A stretch of DNA of 64,000 bases from Anaerolineales bacterium (GCA_020850595.1 JADZEK010000034.1:1-64000), one strand, 5' to 3'; counted from the first letter of the stretch, positions 46,001-53,347 are shown. Program-made: numbers and translations. The notes: generated by a model from the letters alone, not told the origin.

Positions 46001-46966
46001 CAGCGCGAGCAGGTCGTCGGCCGGCCGCTCACCGAGTTCATCGGCATTTACGGCAGCGCGGGCGGCGCCGGCGCCGAGGCCGTAGACCGCTGGGGCCGCG
46101 ACCCCGGCAGCTTCGCCCCGGGCGATTTTGTGGACCAGCGCCTGACCCTCGACAACCAGCAGATCATCTCTGTGCACCTCGCGCCGGTGATTGCCAATGA
46201 CGAATACCTCGGCTCGGTCTCCGTCATTCGCGACATCACCCGCGAGGTCGAAGTTGACCGTCTCAAGAGCGAGTTTGTCACCAACGTCAGCCACGAGCTG
46301 CGCACGCCCATGACATCCATCAAGGGCTATGCCGACCTGCTGCTGATGGGCGCGGCCGGGCCGCTGCAGAACGACCAGGCGCGCTTTCTAGATGTCATCA
46401 AGGGCAACGCCGACCGGCTGAGCCTGCTGGTGAACGACCTGCTCGACATCTCGCGCATCGAGAGCGGCCGCGTGCAACTCACTCTGCGGCCCACCTCCAT
46501 CGGTGATGTGATACAAGACGTGCTGGCCACGCTCCAGGGCCGCATCGAGGACAACCACAAGCCCATGGAACTGGTGGCCGACGCCGAGCCGGAGCTGCCG
46601 CCCGTCTGGGCCGACCGCGAGCGCGTGACCCAGGTGCTGATGAACCTGAGCGACAACGCTTTCAACTACAGCCGCGCCGGCGGGCGCATCACGCTGCGCG
46701 CCCGCCGCGCCGCCGCGGCCGACGAGGTCGTGGTGGAGGTGAGCGACACCGGCATCGGCATCGCGCCCGACGATCAGGCGCGCCTGTTCGACCGCTTCTA
46801 TCGCGGCGAGGACGCGCTGGTGCTGGCCACCGCCGGCACCGGGCTGGGGTTGGCGATCGCCCGCCAGTTGATTGAAATGCACGGCGGCCGGCTGTGGCTG
46901 GCGCACTCGGAGCCGGGGCGCGGCAGCACCTTCGCGCTCGCTCTGCCCGTGGCCGGCGCGCGCTGA
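40052..46966 (+). CDS. Giant hybrid-input histidine kinase: membrane helix, PAS, ten GAF-like modules, PAS, HisKA, HATPase
   Basis: This protein has 2304 residues. One N-terminal membrane helix (about 5-30), a PAS-like region (about 50-140), then ten consecutive GAF-like modules each of 150-200 residues joined by helical linkers (repeated patterns such as LAEVSR-L, VPLVV-D--IG-L-L and Q-A-A-ENARL). A second PAS (about 1950-2060) leads to HisKA with NVSHELRTP (His2081) and the ATPase with N, G1 and G2 boxes (NLSDNAFNY, DTGIGIAPDD, GTGLGLAIA). All catalytic motifs look intact. The start is the ATG at 40052; the open frame extends back into the previous gene. It probably integrates many cytosolic or redox signals for the neighbouring receivers. 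Confidence 0.88.
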   Translation: MGLTGAFPLALAVLVVAAVLLGLAGLVLRWYRRRAAFPSERLPAPMSHAPDAGDAGVVVAGRGGHVEYANERARLLFGLNGDAPTLTRLLRSALPADSLLELFSAEGQAQVSVGDQPLEASSHRVALPHGGDRFVLLLRQAQERGPASGTAEADAEALRTLADITQALSASLDPAEAYAALLDALPRAFRFHLAELNVWEAAAQVLRAVRHTGDRDYVRDLGLVGSHYTLQEGYTGWVATHRRPLRVDDVAAYTAVRPKLYGVDFPFQSYLGVPLVVGDTLIGTLELASYRPAAFTAQDETLLGLIGAQAAIALQHAQAHADQQRRLAELAGLAEVSRALEDAAEPTDLYRRLAAEVARYLNVEQVGFLTFDPEARALIGQPPFFGMPDIVAEVYRVPLAHGSPAAAWWDSGEPWLCADVPAAPQVDAFGLREYALATGARHTLLVPIGTPARRFGAVQIANKRGGAGFSPADVRLLALFAGQAAAVLDNARLVREAQVRAEQADSLREIAAAASAADLDTALRLAMRQAARLLRFDYGMVALVDEARGELVPHPASVYGGEPDEALAVRLRTDDPLFAVSITRTRRPFIAGRALHDRRIAGFYRHLVEHFQVNSALDVPLVVSDRSLGELIVVARREHAFSRADLRLLAAIAAQLASAIERARLAAATDQNLQRRVDQLTALTRVSRELNQTLELDRILRRVHDEALQTTGADCGTLVVFDPDAAPGTVVRRLGDDDLGLVLTALEAEVALGAAPKRRVAQLAAGSPLAAHPGVQSALVVPIVAQQLVVGLMHLHRHTPEGFDDPAEEAAQALSAQAAIAIENSRRYGEQLRRADLLRRRADQLGQLFEVSRSVRSDLPLAANLEAIAFGLAEAVGFDVVLISRLDSKAGRLVRTAAAGLPLAAFDALRQVQVPWADVVRLLRPEYQISRSYFLPHERAAALTGGLDAVLVRQSGPELSGPESWHPEDLHLVPLYGSRQEPIGLLTVDSPRDGRRPDRNTVEIIEIFANQAAQAIENARLYTAAERRAGQLLALHHVVEAASAPAHRGHLWQTVAETLLSETRSQTGVAGIRGPDVAVIALRTSPDSPPAPTPAAVVLEVAGRAGNIRPHIEFRPLLAGANPLRQVLTDGPILLLTSAETDWGLNPFIAALEVASFICVPIISQGQAAGAIFVGAHQAAAQGSSVAPPSPFEPEDLDVYTILANQLGALLESARLEADIEQRAAQLAALAEVAQTITAALTISDVVQAVLAPRALRRVVEYDSVTLWLREGGQLRIVAAQGFENDAERLNLRVEIGDSALFAEMDRTQAPILVPEVRHDPRFAAGEFQPTQSWLGAPLVSKGRILGVLALDKIEAHSYTPQAAQVLMAFASQVAVALENARLFEESRQRAQELDERSQRLALLNRASAQLSRTLLEDEIYADVLHEIVQALGVARGLIVSLDPAAAPRMAARYPLQAAELAPVNAALAHVAETRLPLVVEDVTHDALLAAEAAAPGGLRARGVRSLLVAPLVSAGRVVAALQLEALNAPRRFAAGEVELAQTLANQAAAAVLNARLFAQTQAALAERTRAEAALLRRNDELEVLNRVTTTVTTLLDLEAMLRATARELVQIFGARNSGIALLNPERTHLTVVADYSAAPTDPDAAGLVIPLAGNPSSLQVIETRQSLVLPRAFEHPLTAPIHAMLRARNTHCLLIIPLVTRGEVIGTIGLDTDQADRIFTPAEVSLAETIAGQVAGAVDNARFADELEARVAARTAEFQRERERVEILLQVTTELSQSLDLDRVLARALQIVTDAIQAAQGLIFLVDLETNHLVYRAALGRAEPLPTGGLSLPHRRGEGLHGWALKARQGAVIPDLAADPRWQPMPDLGGEQRSALVVPLMANEDALGVMMLFSPRPAAFDEEQLRLVTAAGNQVGAAINNAELYRLIRDQAERLGSMLRGQQVEATKSRAILEGIADGVLVADAAGAVILFNVACERILGLQREQVVGRPLTEFIGIYGSAGGAGAEAVDRWGRDPGSFAPGDFVDQRLTLDNQQIISVHLAPVIANDEYLGSVSVIRDITREVEVDRLKSEFVTNVSHELRTPMTSIKGYADLLLMGAAGPLQNDQARFLDVIKGNADRLSLLVNDLLDISRIESGRVQLTLRPTSIGDVIQDVLATLQGRIEDNHKPMELVADAEPELPPVWADRERVTQVLMNLSDNAFNYSRAGGRITLRARRAAAADEVVVEVSDTGIGIAPDDQARLFDRFYRGEDALVLATAGTGLGLAIARQLIEMHGGRLWLAHSEPGRGSTFALALPVAGAR

Positions 46967-46990
46967 GCGGCCGGCCGTCAGGATACGACC

Positions 46991-47377
46991 ATGACCAAAA
47001 TTCTAGTTGCCGAAGACGAGCGCGACATTCAATTCCTGATCGCCTTTGCCCTGCAGGCCGTGGGCTACGAAGTGCTGACCGCCAATAACGGTGAAGAGGC
47101 CGTGGCCCTGACGCTGAAAGAACTGCCCGCCCTGGTGCTCACCGATGTGCGCATGCCCAAGATGACGGGCTACGAAGCCTGCCGCCAGATCAAGTCCAAC
47201 CCCGCCACGCAGCACATCCCCGTCGTGTTCCTCAGCGCCAAGGGCCAGGAAGCCGAAGTGCAAAGCGGCCTCGACGCCGGCGGCGACGCCTATTTGCTCA
47301 AGCCGTTCGAGGTCAGCCAACTTACCAAGAAAGTCGCCGAGATCCTGGACAAGACCAAGCCCGCCCCCGCGGCTTAG
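46991..47377 (+). CDS. Single-domain response regulator (CheY-like)
   Basis: A 128-residue stand-alone receiver. Acidic pocket at EDE (about 8-10), phosphoacceptor Asp52 (LVLTDVRMPKMTG) and Lys in LLKPFE. A short Lys/Pro/Ala tail follows. It starts 24 bases after the giant kinase, its most likely phosphodonor. With no output domain it must act through protein contacts or in a phosphorelay. Confidence 0.92.
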   Translation: MTKILVAEDERDIQFLIAFALQAVGYEVLTANNGEEAVALTLKELPALVLTDVRMPKMTGYEACRQIKSNPATQHIPVVFLSAKGQEAEVQSGLDAGGDAYLLKPFEVSQLTKKVAEILDKTKPAPAA

Positions 47378-47405
47378 CCTCCCGCCCGTCGCCGCCGACC
47401 TGACT

Positions 47406-48194
47406 GTGAGCGCGCTGATTATTGACGACGAGTTAGTGCACTACGAGGTGCTCGGCCGCGGGCGGCCGGTGATCTTCGTGCACGGCTGGCTCGGCTCTTG
47501 GCGCTACTGGATCCCTACCATGCAGGCGGCTAGCGCCGAATACCGCGCCTACGCCCTCGACCTATGGGGCTTTGGCGACACGGCCAAGGCCGCCCCGCGC
47601 TACACCCTAGACGCCCAGGCCGAACTGCTGGCGCGCTTCATGGATCAGTTGGGCATCCTCAAAGCCGCCTTTGTGGGCCACGGCCTCGGCGGCGCGGTGC
47701 TGCTCCGGCTTGCCCACCAGCACCCCGACCTGGCCGACCGCGCCATGAGCGTCTGCTTGCCGCTCACCAGCGCCGCCGTCAGCGCCCGCCTGCTCTCCGG
47801 CTCGGCGGTCAGTCTGATCGAGTGGCTCTTGGGCAAAGGCCCGGCTGTGGAGCCGATCAGCCGCGAGGCCGCCAAGGCCGACCCGGCCGCCGTGGAGCAG
47901 ACCGTCAGAGCCGTCATGGAGACCGAGCAGCGCGGCCAACTGGCTGAGCTTAAGCCCGCCGTGCTGCTGGTGCATGGCGAGAAGGACCCGATGATCGCTC
48001 CGCCCGATGAGGCTGCGCTGGCCGGCCTGAACGGCAACGTGCACAGCCTCGGCCTGGAAGACAGCCGCCACTTCCCGATGCTCGACGAAGCGGCCAAGTT
48101 CAACCGCCTGCTCACCGACTTCCTCGCCGTCAAATCCGGCGAGAGCCTGTCTAACCTCGGCCTCAAAGACGAGTGGAAGCGCCGCATCCGGTAG
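47406..48194 (+). CDS. Alpha/beta-hydrolase-fold protein lacking the nucleophilic serine
   Basis: A 262-residue paralogue of the hydrolase at 34353, with the same length to the elbow, but residue 93 is Gly (GHGLGG) where the paralogue has Ser93 (GHSMGG). The oxyanion segment VHGWLGSW, the acid in HGEKDPMI and the His in DSRHFPMLDE are kept. Unless another residue acts, it cannot hydrolyse esters; it may bind the same ligand and signal, or serve as partner of the active copy. The start is a GTG. The codon is GGC, two changes from a serine AGC or TCC, so it is not a single sequencing error. Confidence 0.8.
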   Translation: MSALIIDDELVHYEVLGRGRPVIFVHGWLGSWRYWIPTMQAASAEYRAYALDLWGFGDTAKAAPRYTLDAQAELLARFMDQLGILKAAFVGHGLGGAVLLRLAHQHPDLADRAMSVCLPLTSAAVSARLLSGSAVSLIEWLLGKGPAVEPISREAAKADPAAVEQTVRAVMETEQRGQLAELKPAVLLVHGEKDPMIAPPDEAALAGLNGNVHSLGLEDSRHFPMLDEAAKFNRLLTDFLAVKSGESLSNLGLKDEWKRRIR

Positions 48195-48212
48195 GCGCCC
48201 GGCACCCGGCTA

Positions 48213-48506
48213 ATGCCCCTCAACCCCTGGCTGCTCATCGCCCTCGCCGGCGCCGTCCTCACCGGCGGCCTCCTGCTCTACGTCTGGTGGCGGCGCCGGC
48301 AGGAGCCGGAGTTCGAGTTGGTGCTCACTTGTCCCACCTGCGGCACCCTGTTCGACGAGACAACCTGGAAGAAGCGCAACGCCCGCGAGCACCATCAAGG
48401 CCGCTACACCATCGTCCCCGTCTACGTCTGCCCTAAGTGCGGCGAAAAACTGGCCCGCCGCGCCGACGGCAAGCCGATCTTCGACCTCTCCGAACTCGAA
48501 AAATAA
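48213..48506 (+). CDS. Membrane-anchored zinc-ribbon protein
   Basis: This protein has 97 residues. One membrane helix (about 5-25) followed by a basic stop (WWRRRQ), then a four-cysteine ribbon: CPTC (about 40-43) and CPKC (about 73-76). It is the last gene of the operon. Without relatives I can recognise, the function is unknown; zinc binding is a safe reading of the two CxxC pairs. Confidence 0.65.
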   Translation: MPLNPWLLIALAGAVLTGGLLLYVWWRRRQEPEFELVLTCPTCGTLFDETTWKKRNAREHHQGRYTIVPVYVCPKCGEKLARRADGKPIFDLSELEK

Positions 48507-48537
48507 GGGCGCCCGGCTGAGGAAAATCCGGGCGCCC
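48507..48537 (+). terminator. Hairpin at the end of the signalling operon
   Basis: GGGCGCCCGG (48507-48516) pairs perfectly with 48528-48537 around an 11-base loop, directly after the stop codon. No T run follows, so it is a weak or hairpin-only terminator. Confidence 0.5.
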
Positions 48538-48558
48538 ATCGCATATCTCAACGGCTGC

Positions 48559-48630
48559 AACTTCACCCCTCCCACCTCTCACTTCTAACTTCACTCCCTC
48601 CCACCTCCGACCTCCAACCTCTACTTCTCC
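48559..48630. repeat. Pyrimidine-rich degenerate tandem repeat between convergent genes
   Basis: The top strand is almost pure C/T/A for about 70 bases. AACTTCAC-CCCTCCCACCTC (48559-48578) recurs at 48587-48607 with one inserted T, a period of about 28 bases, and weaker CCACCTCC/CCTCCAACCTC copies follow into the end of the acyl-CoA ligase gene. The bottom strand is purine-rich with runs of GGG. It lies between the ends of two converging genes. Confidence 0.7.
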
Positions 48631-50333
48631 GCAGCCGCCTTCTCCTTGTGCTCGCGCACCAGCTCCCGCCGCAGCACCTTGCCCACCGTCGTCTTGGGCA
48701 GCTCCGGCCGGAACTCAACCTCCGTCGGCACGGCATACTTGGGCAGCTTATCGCCGCACCAGGCCTTAATCTCGTCGGCCGTGGCGGTCTCGCCCGCCTT
48801 CAGCACCACCCAGGCCTTCACCGTCTCGCCGCGCCGCGGGTCGGGCACGCCCGCCACGCCCACCTCCTGCACCTTCGGGTTCTGCGCGATCACCTCTTCC
48901 ACGTCGCGCGGCCACACCTGGAACCCGCCCGGCTTAATCAGCTCTTTCTTGCGATCCACGATGTAGAAGTAGCCGTCCTCATCCATCTTGGCGATGTCGC
49001 CGGTGAACAGCCACGGCGCGCCGCCGTTGCGGTCGGCTTGCAGCGTCTGGTTGGTCTCGGCCGGCATGTTCCAATAACCCTTGAACACCTGCGGCCCGCG
49101 CATCACCAACTCCCCCGCTTCACCGGGGGCCGCCTCGCTCAGGCCGTCCTCCAGCGACACCAGCCGCACCTCCATGTCCGGGAACGGCATCCCAATCGAG
49201 CCTTCCTTATTGACGCCGTTGAGTGGGTTGCAGTGCGTGGCCGTCGGCGCCTCGCTCAGCCCATAGCCCTCGAACAGTTTGCCGTTGGTCAGCCGCTCGA
49301 ACGTCGTCTTGGTCTCCAGCAGCAGCGGCGCCGAGCCGGAAATACAGGCGTTGATTGAGCTTAGATCGTATTTGCCCGCCTTCACATCCGGGTTGTTATT
49401 AATGGCGTTGTACATGGCCGGCACGCCGGGGAAGAGCGTGGGCCGGTACTTGGCGATGTTCTCCAGCACGTCCTTCAGGTCACGGGGGTTCGGGATCATC
49501 ACCAGCGTCGCGCCCAGCGCCATGCCCAGCGCCATGCCCGCCACCATGCCATAGGCGTGGAACATCGGGATCGCCATCAGCGTGACTTCTTGCCCCGGCT
49601 TCATGCCCACCATCCAGGCCAGGATTTGCACAGTGTTGGCGGTCAGCCCCCCGTGCGTGGCAATCGCCCCCTTCGAGAGGCCGGTGGTGCCGCCGGAGTA
49701 TTGCAGCAGGGCGACATCGTCACCACTCACCGCCACGGCCAGGCGGGTGGCGTTGGCCTGCTCGGCCAACAGGTCCTTCAGCCACAGGTCGCCGTCGGCC
49801 AGCGTCACGCGGTGACCATCTTTTTGCTCCTTGACCAGGGTGAACAGCAACGCTGTCAGCGGCGGCAGTTGCTCCTTGATGTTCGTGACGATCAGCCGCT
49901 TGAGGCTGGTCTGCCCCTGCACCGCCTTCACGCGCGTATAGAAGTTGCTCATCACGACCATCAACTCAATGCCCGCGTCTTTAAGTTGGTGGACGATCTG
50001 CGGCGGCGAGTACAGCGGGTTGGTGGCGACCACCACGCCGCCAGCCTTTAGGATGCCGTAGTAGATGTAGACGAACTGCGGCGTGTTCGGGATGAACATG
50101 CCCACCCGGTCGCCCTTCTTGACGCCTTGCGCCGCCAGCGCCGCCGCCACGCGGTCGCTCAGGGCGTTCATTTCTCGGTAAGTAATGGTGCGGCCTTTGA
50201 AGACGGTGCAGGCGCGGTCGGGGAACTTGACGGCCGACTCTTCGAGGAAGCTGTACAGCGGTCTGTTCGGGTAGGGCGCCAGCGTTGCGGGCACGCCTTT
50301 GTCGTAGTGCGCCAGCCAGGGCTTCGAGTCCAT
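48621..50333 (-). CDS. fadD: Long-chain acyl-CoA synthetase (AMP-forming)
   Basis: A 570-residue ANL-superfamily ligase that activates fatty acids with ATP and CoA. The AMP-binding P-loop is YSGGTTGLSKGA (about 213-224), the A5 motif is EGYGLSEAPT and the adenylate/hinge motif is FTGDIAKMDEDGYFYIVDRKKELIKPGG. Full length with no missing motif. It lies next to the signalling operon on the opposite strand. Given the acyl-reductase homologue at 37.1 kb, it might supply or remove acyl groups, but no direct link is visible. Confidence 0.92.
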   Translation of the reverse strand: MDSKPWLAHYDKGVPATLAPYPNRPLYSFLEESAVKFPDRACTVFKGRTITYREMNALSDRVAAALAAQGVKKGDRVGMFIPNTPQFVYIYYGILKAGGVVVATNPLYSPPQIVHQLKDAGIELMVVMSNFYTRVKAVQGQTSLKRLIVTNIKEQLPPLTALLFTLVKEQKDGHRVTLADGDLWLKDLLAEQANATRLAVAVSGDDVALLQYSGGTTGLSKGAIATHGGLTANTVQILAWMVGMKPGQEVTLMAIPMFHAYGMVAGMALGMALGATLVMIPNPRDLKDVLENIAKYRPTLFPGVPAMYNAINNNPDVKAGKYDLSSINACISGSAPLLLETKTTFERLTNGKLFEGYGLSEAPTATHCNPLNGVNKEGSIGMPFPDMEVRLVSLEDGLSEAAPGEAGELVMRGPQVFKGYWNMPAETNQTLQADRNGGAPWLFTGDIAKMDEDGYFYIVDRKKELIKPGGFQVWPRDVEEVIAQNPKVQEVGVAGVPDPRRGETVKAWVVLKAGETATADEIKAWCGDKLPKYAVPTEVEFRPELPKTTVGKVLRRELVREHKEKAAAEK

Positions 50334-50433
50334 GCGCGTCCTCCAGGCAGAGTAGGCGGGTGGGTCTACGAGCGGAAGCTGAGTATAAGTCGAGGGCGGA
50401 CCGTCGTCAAATTGGCGCGCTGAGTCTTCGGGC

Positions 50434-51141
50434 TTAATCTGGCAGCAGTTCTCGGATTTGCGCGTCGGAATAGGCCACCGTGGCGGCGCCGGCCTTGCCC
50501 GGCCCCACCATCACGCGCAGGCGCCCGGCCGGGAAGCGCCCATCGCGCAGCGAGGCGGCCACCACCCCATTCAGATAAACGCGCATCTGCTCGCCGCGCA
50601 TGACCACTCGCAGCCGGTTACGGTCTCCCCAGTTGCCGCGCAGGGCGGGGTGCGCCGCCCATGGCACCAGGTCGCCGCCCCAGGCCCCCTTCTCGTGCCA
50701 GCCGATGTTAAACGTGCCCTGGGCCGAGATGCGCACGACGTAATCGCCCGTGTCCCACGAGCGAACCTCGAACCCGGCGCTGACGTAGTCGTGCACGCCG
50801 GAGATGAAACGGATCGTCACGCCGGCGTCGAAGTCGTCCAGCGGGCCGGGCGTGCGTATCACCGGGTGAATCAGGTCAGAGGCCGCGAAGGTCGCCCATA
50901 GCTCGGCGGGCGAACCGGGACGGAATTCCAGGTTGTCGGGCGTGCTCACCAGCCAGCCGGGCAGCTCCGGGTCGCGGAAGTCGGCCCCCAGCAGCAGGTT
51001 GCCCATCGTAGGCTCCGGCGTCATCGTCTCCGGCACGACGAAGGAAGTGCCGCAGTAGGTGCAGGCGGCGACCATGCCGCGCACCGTGCGCACGTCAATC
51101 GCCGCCCCGCAGTTGGCGCAGTTCAGTTCTTGGGCGGGCAT
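50434..51141 (-). CDS. Zinc-ribbon protein with lectin-like beta-sandwich domain
   Basis: This protein has 235 residues. The N-terminal ribbon has two CxxC pairs (CANC about 8-11; CTYC about 27-30), and the rest (about 45-235) looks like a concanavalin-type beta-sandwich with a final MRVYLNGVVAASLRDG-like hairpin. There is no signal peptide, so it is cytoplasmic. The C-terminal type of domain resembles that of the lipoprotein at 17.8 kb in general pattern, not in close identity. It starts three bases after the CoA-transferase stop. Confidence 0.55.
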   Translation of the reverse strand: MPAQELNCANCGAAIDVRTVRGMVAACTYCGTSFVVPETMTPEPTMGNLLLGADFRDPELPGWLVSTPDNLEFRPGSPAELWATFAASDLIHPVIRTPGPLDDFDAGVTIRFISGVHDYVSAGFEVRSWDTGDYVVRISAQGTFNIGWHEKGAWGGDLVPWAAHPALRGNWGDRNRLRVVMRGEQMRVYLNGVVAASLRDGRFPAGRLRVMVGPGKAGAATVAYSDAQIRELLPD

Positions 51142-51144
51142 GCT

Positions 51145-51969
51145 TCAGGCCCTCATCCCAGCGGCCTCGGCCGCCACTATGGCGCGCAGCGCATCGCGCT
51201 TGGCCGTGCCCGCCAGCAGCTCCAGCCTGCGAATCCCCAGCGGGTCAATCGCCTCGCGCAGCAGCCGCACCTCCTCGGCCGTGGGCGGCGGCGTCTCCGC
51301 GCAGTCCGGCGCCACCTCCACCTCGAAGCCGGTCTTGGCCTGCACGCGCTTAAGCGTCTCGCCGGGGTGCAGCGAGGTCAGGCGCATCCGTCCGTGGGCG
51401 AAGTCGAACTGGCCTAGATCGGTCACCAGGTACCTCGGTCCGGCCCCGTGGGTGCGCCCGGCCGCATGTCCCAGCCCGGCCACGAAATCCACCTTGGGCA
51501 CAAACGTCACCCGCGAGTGGCGCGGCACATATAGGCACACGTTGTCCTCAAACGTGGTCACGTCCGGGATGCCCCCGCTGCCCGGCAGGCGCAGGCGCGG
51601 CCGGCGGTAGTCTCCGCCGAGGGCGATGTTGTTGAAGTTGCCCTGGGCGTCCATCTGCGCCGGGCGGAAAAACTCCAGCGGGCGCAGACGCGGCAGCACC
51701 TCGGTGACCGCCCGCGCGAAGCCCACATTGAGCAGCGCCTTGCCCAGCCAGAGCGCCTCCACCTGCGCCAGCCCCAGCGGGGCCCAGTCCTGACACACGC
51801 CCTGGCCGATGGCCGAGGCGAACAGCAGGTTGGGCGCGTGGGTGCACTTAGCCAGCAGGTAGCCGGCCGCCACCAGGGGCGTGGCGATGCCCTGGGCCAC
51901 CACCACACCGTCGGGGATCCGGCGCGCGATGCAGACGGAGATCAGTTCGTCAATCGTATAGTCGCTCAT
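51145..51969 (-). CDS. CoA-transferase beta subunit (glutaconate CoA-transferase B/IpdB type)
   Basis: A 274-residue protein of the two-subunit CoA-transferase family, beta side: early YTIDELISVCIARRIPDGVVVAQGIATPL, then GNFNNIALG and GSGG, followed by RYLVTDLGQFDF and LTSLHPGETL. Such subunits normally need an alpha partner encoded just before them. The 220 bases before this start hold no alpha-subunit gene, and none occurs elsewhere in the window. It is either an orphan or its partner is distant. It is cotranscribed with the zinc-ribbon protein. Confidence 0.78.
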   Translation of the reverse strand: MSDYTIDELISVCIARRIPDGVVVAQGIATPLVAAGYLLAKCTHAPNLLFASAIGQGVCQDWAPLGLAQVEALWLGKALLNVGFARAVTEVLPRLRPLEFFRPAQMDAQGNFNNIALGGDYRRPRLRLPGSGGIPDVTTFEDNVCLYVPRHSRVTFVPKVDFVAGLGHAAGRTHGAGPRYLVTDLGQFDFAHGRMRLTSLHPGETLKRVQAKTGFEVEVAPDCAETPPPTAEEVRLLREAIDPLGIRRLELLAGTAKRDALRAIVAAEAAGMRA

Positions 51970-52191
51970 GGCAGGTCGGGGTCTGGTCAGCGGCGATCAT
52001 TTTACCGCCAAACGCCGCGCGGCCACAACACGCCCGCCGCTCTCCTCAGCCGCCCCGCTCCCGAACTTTGTGGGTCATTAATCTTCGCCCTCCCCTGCCC
52101 TAAGCGGCGCTTAACCTGTCGGAACGAAGATCAGCCTCGTAGGACTATTGATTATCGTGAGACCATCTACCGGTATCGCAGGAGTAAAGGT

Positions 52192-53316
52192 ATGAGCATC
52201 CGACGTATCGTTATTTCATTTCTCGCGGTGATCGCGATGAGCGGCGCGACCCTGTTCGGCGCGGTGGCCGGGGGCGCCGCCGTGTATGCCGCGGCCTACA
52301 GCCGTCTCAACGCCGCGCCGGCCGGCAGCAGCCCTCAGGCCATCGTGGCCGAGCCGGCCGCCTCCGGCGGCAGCACCCTCAATGTAGACATCAACTCAGC
52401 CGTCGAAGACGCCGCGGCCAAGGTCGGCCCGGCCGTCGTCACCGTCATCAACGACCTGGGCGGTGGGCAGCGGGCCTCCGGCTCGGGCGTCTTTATCTCC
52501 GCCGACGGCTACCTGGTCACCAACAACCATGTTGTCGAAGGCAACCAGAGCCTGCAAGTCATCTATCAAGACGGCGCCACCGTAGACGCTCGGCTGATCG
52601 GCACCGACCCATATGCCGACATAGCCGTGCTCAAGGTGGCGGGCCAAATCCCGGCTTACGCCGCGTTCGGCAATTCGGACGTCCTGCGCCAGGGTGAGAC
52701 CGTCCTGGCCATCGGCTCGCCCTTGGGCGACTTCCGCAACACCGTCACCGTCGGCGTGGTCAGCGCCACCGGCCGCGCCCTCGACACCGCCGCCAACTTC
52801 CAGATGACCGACCTGATCCAGACCGATGCCGCCATCAACCACGGCAACTCCGGCGGCCCGCTGGTCAACCTGGCGGGACAGATCGTGGGCATCAACACGC
52901 TGGTGCTGCGCAGTTCGGGCACGAGCAGCGATCAGGCCGAGGGCCTGGGCTTCGCCATCGCCTCGAACACCGTGCAAGCCACCGCGCAGCAGCTGATCGA
53001 GAAGGGCTTTGTCTCGCACCCTTACCTGGGCATCTCGTGGGACAGCGTAACCCCTGACATCGCTCAGCGCTACCGCCTGGGCGCCGATTGGGGCGTGTAC
53101 GTCACCACCGTATCCGACGACAGCCCGGCCGCGGCAGCGGGCCTGCGCAAGGGCGACATCATCACCGCCGTGGACGACATCCACATTGATGAGACCCACG
53201 CCTTCATCAACACGCTCTGGGCGCACGCCGCCGGCGAAAGCGTCACCCTGACCGTCGTGCGCGACCAGCAAACGCTGACGCTGACGGCCACCCTGGCAGA
53301 ACGACCGCGCTCGTAA
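52192..53316 (+). CDS. HtrA/DegP-type serine protease with PDZ domain
   Basis: A 374-residue membrane-anchored or exported trypsin-like protease. An N-terminal helix (about 6-32), an Ala/Ser linker, then the catalytic triad: His in TNNHVVEG (about 114), Asp in YADIAVLK (about 144) and Ser in HGNSGGPL (about 221). One PDZ domain (about 280-370) with GLRKGDIITAVDD. AGGAG precedes the ATG at 52192; the open frame extends far upstream but is not coding. It acts in envelope protein quality control. Confidence 0.92.
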   Translation: MSIRRIVISFLAVIAMSGATLFGAVAGGAAVYAAAYSRLNAAPAGSSPQAIVAEPAASGGSTLNVDINSAVEDAAAKVGPAVVTVINDLGGGQRASGSGVFISADGYLVTNNHVVEGNQSLQVIYQDGATVDARLIGTDPYADIAVLKVAGQIPAYAAFGNSDVLRQGETVLAIGSPLGDFRNTVTVGVVSATGRALDTAANFQMTDLIQTDAAINHGNSGGPLVNLAGQIVGINTLVLRSSGTSSDQAEGLGFAIASNTVQATAQQLIEKGFVSHPYLGISWDSVTPDIAQRYRLGADWGVYVTTVSDDSPAAAAGLRKGDIITAVDDIHIDETHAFINTLWAHAAGESVTLTVVRDQQTLTLTATLAERPRS

Positions 53317-53347
53317 CCGCCTCAACGACGCGCGTTACTCTCCTCCT

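Noticed and set aside
48507..48537. Classical rho-independent terminator
   Set aside because: The stem is perfect but no T run follows, so I list it only as a hairpin with moderate confidence.
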